Below, one piece after another: positions 13,805 through 16,358 of a stretch of DNA of 16,358 bases; positions within the stretch are counted from its first letter, which is position 1; every line of letters starts with the position of its first letter. The DNA lies in NCBI GenBank assembly GCA_947175845.1, contig CAMWOK010000028.1, forward strand, positions 1-16,358, given 5' to 3'. Origin of the DNA: an uncultured Lachnospiraceae bacterium. GTDB lineage: Bacteria; Bacillota; Clostridia; Lachnospirales; Lachnospiraceae. The position numbers were made by a program, and so were the translations under genes. Below the pieces are notes generated by a model. It saw nothing but the letters and a program-made list of their open reading frames with translations. It was not told the origin of the DNA and ran no database searches.

Positions 13805-14158
13805 TCAAACGCCTCCCTTCGAAGAATCCTGTGCGCCCGATATCTCGCACTCCCGGTCAAGCTCCTCGTTGGTCGCCACCTCGAAGCGCGACAGCATGTG
13901 TGAGGCCACCGGGGAGGCAAACCACAAAAACACGACCACGAGCATCATCTTGAGCGACGTGAAATTCAGACCGCACAGAATCGTCAGGCCCAGCATACAC
14001 AGTGCAATCCCGAGCGTATCCCCCAGCGCGGCCGCGTGCATCCGGTTCAGCACATAGCCAAACTTGAACACGCCAAAAAGTTCAATTCCAAACACAATCA
14101 TCCCGCACAAAATCAGCGCGGTACCTGCCAGAAACCTAATCCACAGTAGTGCTGTCAT
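13805..14158 (-). CDS. mrpG: MrpG/MnhG antiporter subunit
   Basis: This 117-residue membrane protein has three predicted helices (about 8-27, 46-62, 69-88) and the MrpG signature in the loop after helix 1 (FKFGYVLNRMHAAALGDTLG), where most homologues read DxYTRLHAAT. It is a small structural subunit needed for Mrp activity. The start ATG 14158 has AAGGAGGAG 4 nt upstream and overlaps the 3' end of mrpF by 23 nt in another frame. The C-terminal 25 residues are hydrophilic and acidic. It matches subunit C of Mbh in position and family. Confidence 0.9.
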   Translation of the reverse strand: MTALLWIRFLAGTALILCGMIVFGIELFGVFKFGYVLNRMHAAALGDTLGIALCMLGLTILCGLNFTSLKMMLVVVFLWFASPVASHMLSRFEVATNEELDRECEISGAQDSSKGGV

Positions 14159-14474
14159 GGCTCTCCTCCTTCTTTTTGCGCTCCGCGTACACGCCCATAT
14201 ACACCTTCGTCAGAAGCGTCACCGCCAGGAACGAAATCATGGCGTATATAATACAGATATCCACGAGATACCCCTCGTTCATCTTCACCGCGAGAATGGC
14301 GATAATCACCATTGTCAGCGTTCCCATCATATTGACAGCGACAATGCGGTCCGCAATCCGCGGCCCCTTGATGGCGCGGATCAGGCACAGGACCACCATC
14401 AGCGCCAGTATCACCGGAAAGATAGTCATGACAATTTCAAAGGCTGTCTCCAGCCCGATCGTTCCACTGTTCAT
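14136..14474 (-). CDS. mrpF: MrpF/MnhF antiporter subunit
   Basis: This 112-residue membrane protein has three predicted helices (about 13-33, 47-64, 70-91) and the MrpF signature GPRIADRIVAVNMMG between helices 1 and 2. In Mrp it is a small subunit essential for antiport; in Mbh it corresponds to subunit B. The short C-terminal tail is Lys/Glu-rich (ERKKKEE). The start ATG 14474 has AGGAGG 10 nt upstream. Unlike the other tight junctions in this operon, 67 nt separate it from mrpE; that gap is filled by a 21-codon open frame whose stop overlaps this ATG. Confidence 0.9.
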   Translation of the reverse strand: MNSGTIGLETAFEIVMTIFPVILALMVVLCLIRAIKGPRIADRIVAVNMMGTLTMVIIAILAVKMNEGYLVDICIIYAMISFLAVTLLTKVYMGVYAERKKKEESHDSTTVD

Positions 14475-14536
14475 CCCTTTTCAACCTCCTGCAACCCATA
14501 AATCCGGGCGCCCGCACAGTACTTCTGTGTTTCCAT
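14471..14536 (-). CDS. Possible 21-codon coupling ORF between mrpE and mrpF
   Basis: An ATG at 14536, five nt after the mrpE stop, opens a 21-codon frame that runs through the mrpF ribosome site and ends at TGA 14473-14471, overlapping the mrpF ATG as ATGA. A weak GGAAG lies about 11 nt upstream, within the end of mrpE. If translated it would carry ribosomes straight from mrpE to mrpF. The peptide resembles nothing I know, and chance is a real alternative. Confidence 0.25.
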   Translation of the reverse strand: METQKYCAGARIYGLQEVEKG

Positions 14537-14541
14537 GGTTC

Positions 14542-15009
14542 TCACACTTCCTGCACCTCAATTTTCTCCAGAATCTTCACGAACACAGACGCTTCAATCC
14601 CTTCTGCGAGCGTCCTGTCCAGACAGTGCACGATAAACCTGTCCCCTTCCACTGCAACGGTGATGGTCCCGGGTGTGAGCGTGATGGAGTTGGCCAGCAG
14701 AAACCGCGAGATATCATTTTTAAAATGCGTCTCAAACGTGATCAGAACCGGTTCCACCACCCTGCCGGCAGAGCAGATTAACTTCATAGTCACAAAATTG
14801 GCAATAAAAATCTCCTTGATCAGATAACACAGATATTGCAGCAGATAGCCGCCTTTTCTCAGATATGCAAACTCCCTTCTGGGACTGAACTCCATAAATT
14901 TACAGATAAACCAGTACAGCGACGCCGACACCGCCAGCCCGAACAGCACGATTTCCGTCGTGACGCGCCCGTTAAACACAATCCATAACAGAAAAAACAG
15001 GACGTACAT
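14542..15009 (-). CDS. mrpE: MrpE/MnhE antiporter subunit
   Basis: This 155-residue protein has N-terminal membrane helices (about 2-12, 18-36, and a third hydrophobic stretch near 53-72) and a C-terminal cytoplasmic domain with the MrpE signature NSITLTPGTITVAVEGDRF (about 107-125). MrpE stabilises the assembled Mrp complex; it is subunit A in Mbh. Start ATG 15009 has GGGGGAG 6 nt upstream, and that ribosome site directly follows the trmB TGA, so the gene is second in the operon. The basic segment FSPRREFAYLRKGG lies between helices 2 and 3, as usual in the family. Confidence 0.92.
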   Translation of the reverse strand: MYVLFFLLWIVFNGRVTTEIVLFGLAVSASLYWFICKFMEFSPRREFAYLRKGGYLLQYLCYLIKEIFIANFVTMKLICSAGRVVEPVLITFETHFKNDISRFLLANSITLTPGTITVAVEGDRFIVHCLDRTLAEGIEASVFVKILEKIEVQEV

Positions 15010-15022
15010 CCAAAGCTCCCCC

Positions 15023-15661
15023 TCACCGATATATGATATACTTATAGATAGGATTTCCCATGGACGAGAATTTTACCTCATATTCCGTCATAATATTCCC
15101 CGGAAGCATCTTCTCATCATGGTGCAGATCCCGCGTCACCGCCTCAGGTTTCCACCCCGCAGGCGCAATCTCGCCGAGTGCAAAATCAAACAAATCCTCA
15201 TTGTCCGTCTTGAACTCTATGCGGCCGTCCGGCGCCAGTATCTCATGATAGCGCGCAAGAAACTGTCTGGACGTAAGCCGCCGCTTGGCATGCCTGTCCT
15301 TTGGCCACGGGTCTGAAAAGTTCAAATAAATCCGCGCGATCTCCCCCGGCCCGAACACCTCGCAGATATCCTCGGCATCCATGCGGATAAGCCGCAGGTT
15401 GGGAAGCTCGAGCACTTCGAGTTTCTGCACCGCGCGCAGCAGCACCGTCGAGTACTTCTCGATTCCGATATAGTTCACATCCGGGTTTGCCGCCGCAAGC
15501 TCCATCATAAAGCGCCCTTTGCCCATTCCAATCTCAATCTGTATGGGATGGCTGTTTTCAAACACCGCCCCCCAGGCTCCTCTATGCGCCGCAGGTTCCT
15601 GCACTACAAAAGGGCTCTCTGCAATCATCTCCCGCGAACCCGTCACATTTCTCAGTCTCAC
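15023..15661 (-). CDS. trmB: tRNA (guanine(46)-N7)-methyltransferase TrmB
   Basis: This 212-residue class I methyltransferase, soluble and cytoplasmic, uses S-adenosylmethionine to make m7G46 in the variable loop of tRNAs. Visible landmarks are RLRNV at the N-terminus, the SAM-binding IEIGMGKGRFMMELA (42-56), YIGIEKYS (64-71), the acidic motif RMDAED, and the TrmB signature YLNFSDPWPKDRHAKRRLTS (about 112-131). Length is normal for the family. Start GTG 15661 is supported by GAGGAG 8 nt upstream. Its stop is 13 nt before mrpE, with the mrpE ribosome site touching the TGA, so trmB leads the antiporter operon. Nothing in the protein suggests an ion-transport role; the linkage is either expression convenience or a shared growth-related control. 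Confidence 0.95.
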   Translation of the reverse strand: MRLRNVTGSREMIAESPFVVQEPAAHRGAWGAVFENSHPIQIEIGMGKGRFMMELAAANPDVNYIGIEKYSTVLLRAVQKLEVLELPNLRLIRMDAEDICEVFGPGEIARIYLNFSDPWPKDRHAKRRLTSRQFLARYHEILAPDGRIEFKTDNEDLFDFALGEIAPAGWKPEAVTRDLHHDEKMLPGNIMTEYEVKFSSMGNPIYKYIIYR

Positions 15662-15697
15662 TTGTCTCTCTCCTCATTTTGGCGTTTTGCTGTGTTT

Positions 15698-15751
15698 CGC
15701 ATCCATATATGCAATACGCGCATCCGGTACACATACATGGCACGCGCATCC
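15698..15751. repeat. Direct repeats between promoter and trmB start
   Basis: ACGCGCATCC occurs at 15716-15725 and 15742-15751, and a shorter CGCATCC at 15698-15704. On the transcript strand this reads GGATGCGCGT twice and then GGATGCG, spaced 26 and 21 nt. The repeats lie between the proposed -10 and the trmB start, in the 5' leader of the operon. They may bind a regulator, but no known site is recognised. Confidence 0.55.
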
Positions 15752-15763
15752 ATTCACGTTACC

Positions 15764-15792
15764 ATTTTACACCCAAACTTTATTTTTGTATA
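15764..15792 (-). promoter_or_regulatory. Candidate promoter of the trmB-mrp operon
   Basis: On the minus strand TATACA (15792-15787), a 17-nt spacer and TAAAAT (15769-15764) give a -35 of 4/6 and a -10 of 5/6, about 100 nt before the trmB start. The surrounding 50 nt are very AT-rich. I found no better candidate in this intergenic region. Confidence 0.4.
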
Positions 15793-16010
15793 TTACTAAT
15801 TTAACCAAAAATTTATAAAATTGTAACAGTTTGATCTTGCCGGACGGTTACGCATAGCAGTGCGCAACACCGGTATGCATTTTTACAGACTTTGCAGGAA
15901 ACGCAAAGCCCGGTTTTATACACAATTGTGTACAGGCGGCAGAAGCCAAACGCTCCGGCTGATGTATATGCGAAAGTTTTAAGAAAAATACTGTAGATAA
16001 ATGCAACAAC
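15793..16010. other. Intergenic stretch with short inverted repeats
   Basis: No gene is seen between the trmB promoter and the tRNA terminator. The stretch holds a hairpin GTTACGCA/TGCGCAAC (15847-15868, one mismatch), a 6-bp hairpin CTTTGC/GCAAAG (15890-15908) and a 14-bp palindrome (15919-15932). A minus-strand open frame from 16100 to 15813 runs through the tRNA and its terminator and is rejected as coding. Confidence 0.5.
15919..15932. repeat. Perfect 14-bp palindrome, possible operator
   Basis: TACACAATTGTGTA is a perfect palindrome 127 nt upstream of the proposed operon -35. Its symmetry and AT-rich centre suit a dimeric helix-turn-helix regulator, but I cannot assign it to a known family. 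Confidence 0.4.
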
Positions 16011-16053
16011 AAAAGCCTGCAATTGCTTCAAATCCTTGCAACTACAGGCTTTT
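16011..16053 (-). terminator. Rho-independent terminator of tRNA-Gly(GCC)
   Basis: AAAAGCCTG (minus strand) pairs with CAGGCTTTT, and the stem continues inward to about 16 pairs including two G-T wobbles, with an 11-nt loop. It starts 5 nt after the tRNA and ends in TTTTGTTGTTG. The A-run and T-run make it potentially active in both directions. Confidence 0.75.
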
Positions 16054-16058
16054 ATCAG

Positions 16059-16131
16059 AGCGATAGACGGGGCTCGAACCCGCGGTCTCGACCTTGGCAA
16101 GGTCGCGCGTTACCAACTACGCCACTATCGC
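16059..16131 (-). tRNA. tRNA-Gly, anticodon GCC
   Basis: The minus strand gives a full cloverleaf: acceptor GCGATAG/CTATCGC, anticodon stem CGACC/GGTCG with loop TTGCCAA (anticodon GCC), and T-loop TTCGAGC. The discriminator is T, as expected for bacterial Gly. CCA is not encoded. It has its own promoter (16161-16189) and terminator. Confidence 0.93.
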
Positions 16132-16160
16132 ATTTATTATTGTCCGCATCGGACTTTTAT

Positions 16161-16189
16161 AGTTTACATGATACAAAGGAGTTTGTCAA
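16161..16189 (-). promoter_or_regulatory. Promoter of tRNA-Gly(GCC)
   Basis: TTGACA (16189-16184, minus) with a 17-nt spacer and TAAACT (16166-16161), preceded by TG, ends 29 nt before the tRNA 5' end. This is the best consensus promoter in the window together with the one at 3159-3187. Confidence 0.7.
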
Positions 16190-16231
16190 GCATATTTTTA
16201 AAAAATTTTTTGAGAGCCTTGTATCCTGCAA

Positions 16232-16302
16232 AGCGGGTGATGGGAATCGAACCCACGTATCCAGCTTGGAAGGCTGGTGTTCTACCATTGAACTACACCC
16301 GC
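16232..16302 (-). tRNA. tRNA-Gly, anticodon TCC
   Basis: Cloverleaf on the minus strand: acceptor GCGGGTG/CACCCGC, D-arm GTTCAATGGTAGAAC, anticodon stem CCAGC/GCTGG with loop CTTCCAA (anticodon TCC), T-loop TTCGATT, discriminator T. CCA is not encoded. It follows the tRNA-Phe by only 4 nt, so the two are co-transcribed. Confidence 0.93.
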
Positions 16303-16306
16303 GCAC

Positions 16307-16358
16307 TGCCCAGAACCGGAATCGAACCAGTGACACGAGGATTTTCAGTCCTCTGCTC
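16307..16358 (-). tRNA. tRNA-Phe, anticodon GAA, 5' end outside window
   Basis: The 3' part is visible on the minus strand: anticodon stem GAGGA/TCCTC with loop CTGAAAA (anticodon GAA at 16346-16344), T-arm ACTGG-TTCGATT-CCGGT, acceptor strand TCTGGGC and discriminator A at 16307. The 5' half lies beyond the window edge. CCA is not encoded. Confidence 0.88.

Noticed and set aside
15813..16100. 95-codon minus-strand frame
   Set aside because: It overlaps a tRNA gene and its terminator.
1..16358. CRISPR array or prophage structural genes
   Set aside because: No regularly spaced repeats of suitable length and no phage structural genes were seen.

Overview
The window looks like a piece of a Firmicutes chromosome, most likely an anaerobic Clostridia/Lachnospiraceae-type bacterium. 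The support is strong AGGAGG-type ribosome binding sites with some TTG and GTG starts, tRNA genes without an encoded CCA end, an EFR1-type flavodoxin/ferredoxin protein, an ISL3 transposase remnant, and a multi-subunit Mrp/Mbh-type cation/proton antiporter operon. Taxon assignment is inference; no marker gene fixes it.

Layout. (A) 1-3190, minus strand, AT-rich accessory block. A DUF5986-like protein of unknown function is followed 28 bases downstream by an XRE/ImmA-IrrE regulator-protease, then a decayed coding fragment, then a YhcG/DUF1016-type PDDEXK nuclease. A 24-bp palindrome-containing sequence occurs once inside the nuclease gene and once just before its start codon, and a perfect 12-bp inverted repeat spans its stop codon. 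(B) 3190-3710: remains of an ISL3-family transposase. (C) 3710-4471, plus strand: an EFR1-family flavodoxin/ferredoxin protein with one expected cluster cysteine changed to tyrosine. (D) 4638-5123, minus: a GNAT acetyltransferase, convergent with the EFR1 gene. (E) 5309-15661, minus, visibly GC-rich: one tightly packed 11-gene operon that starts with trmB and continues mrpE, mrpF, mrpG, an MbhD-like gene, an MbhE-MrpB fusion, mrpC, and four consecutive proton-translocating NuoL/M/N-like subunits. (F) 15662-16358: leader region with repeats and a palindrome, a tRNA terminator, and tRNA-Gly(GCC), tRNA-Gly(TCC) and a partial tRNA-Phe(GAA).

How it fits together. The gene order E-F-G-D-(E+F)-C-H is that of the antiporter half of archaeal Mbh/Mbs membrane complexes, not the canonical mrpABCDEFG order. 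No hydrogenase or other redox subunit is present in the window. The complex has four antiporter-type subunits where Mrp has two and Mbh has one. All four keep the Glu/Lys residues of the proton channel, and two of them are clearly tandem paralogues. This expanded stand-alone cation/proton module is the most interesting system here. The accessory block is the second: it resembles a small defence or toxin-antitoxin-like locus that has been partly eroded by insertion and decay.
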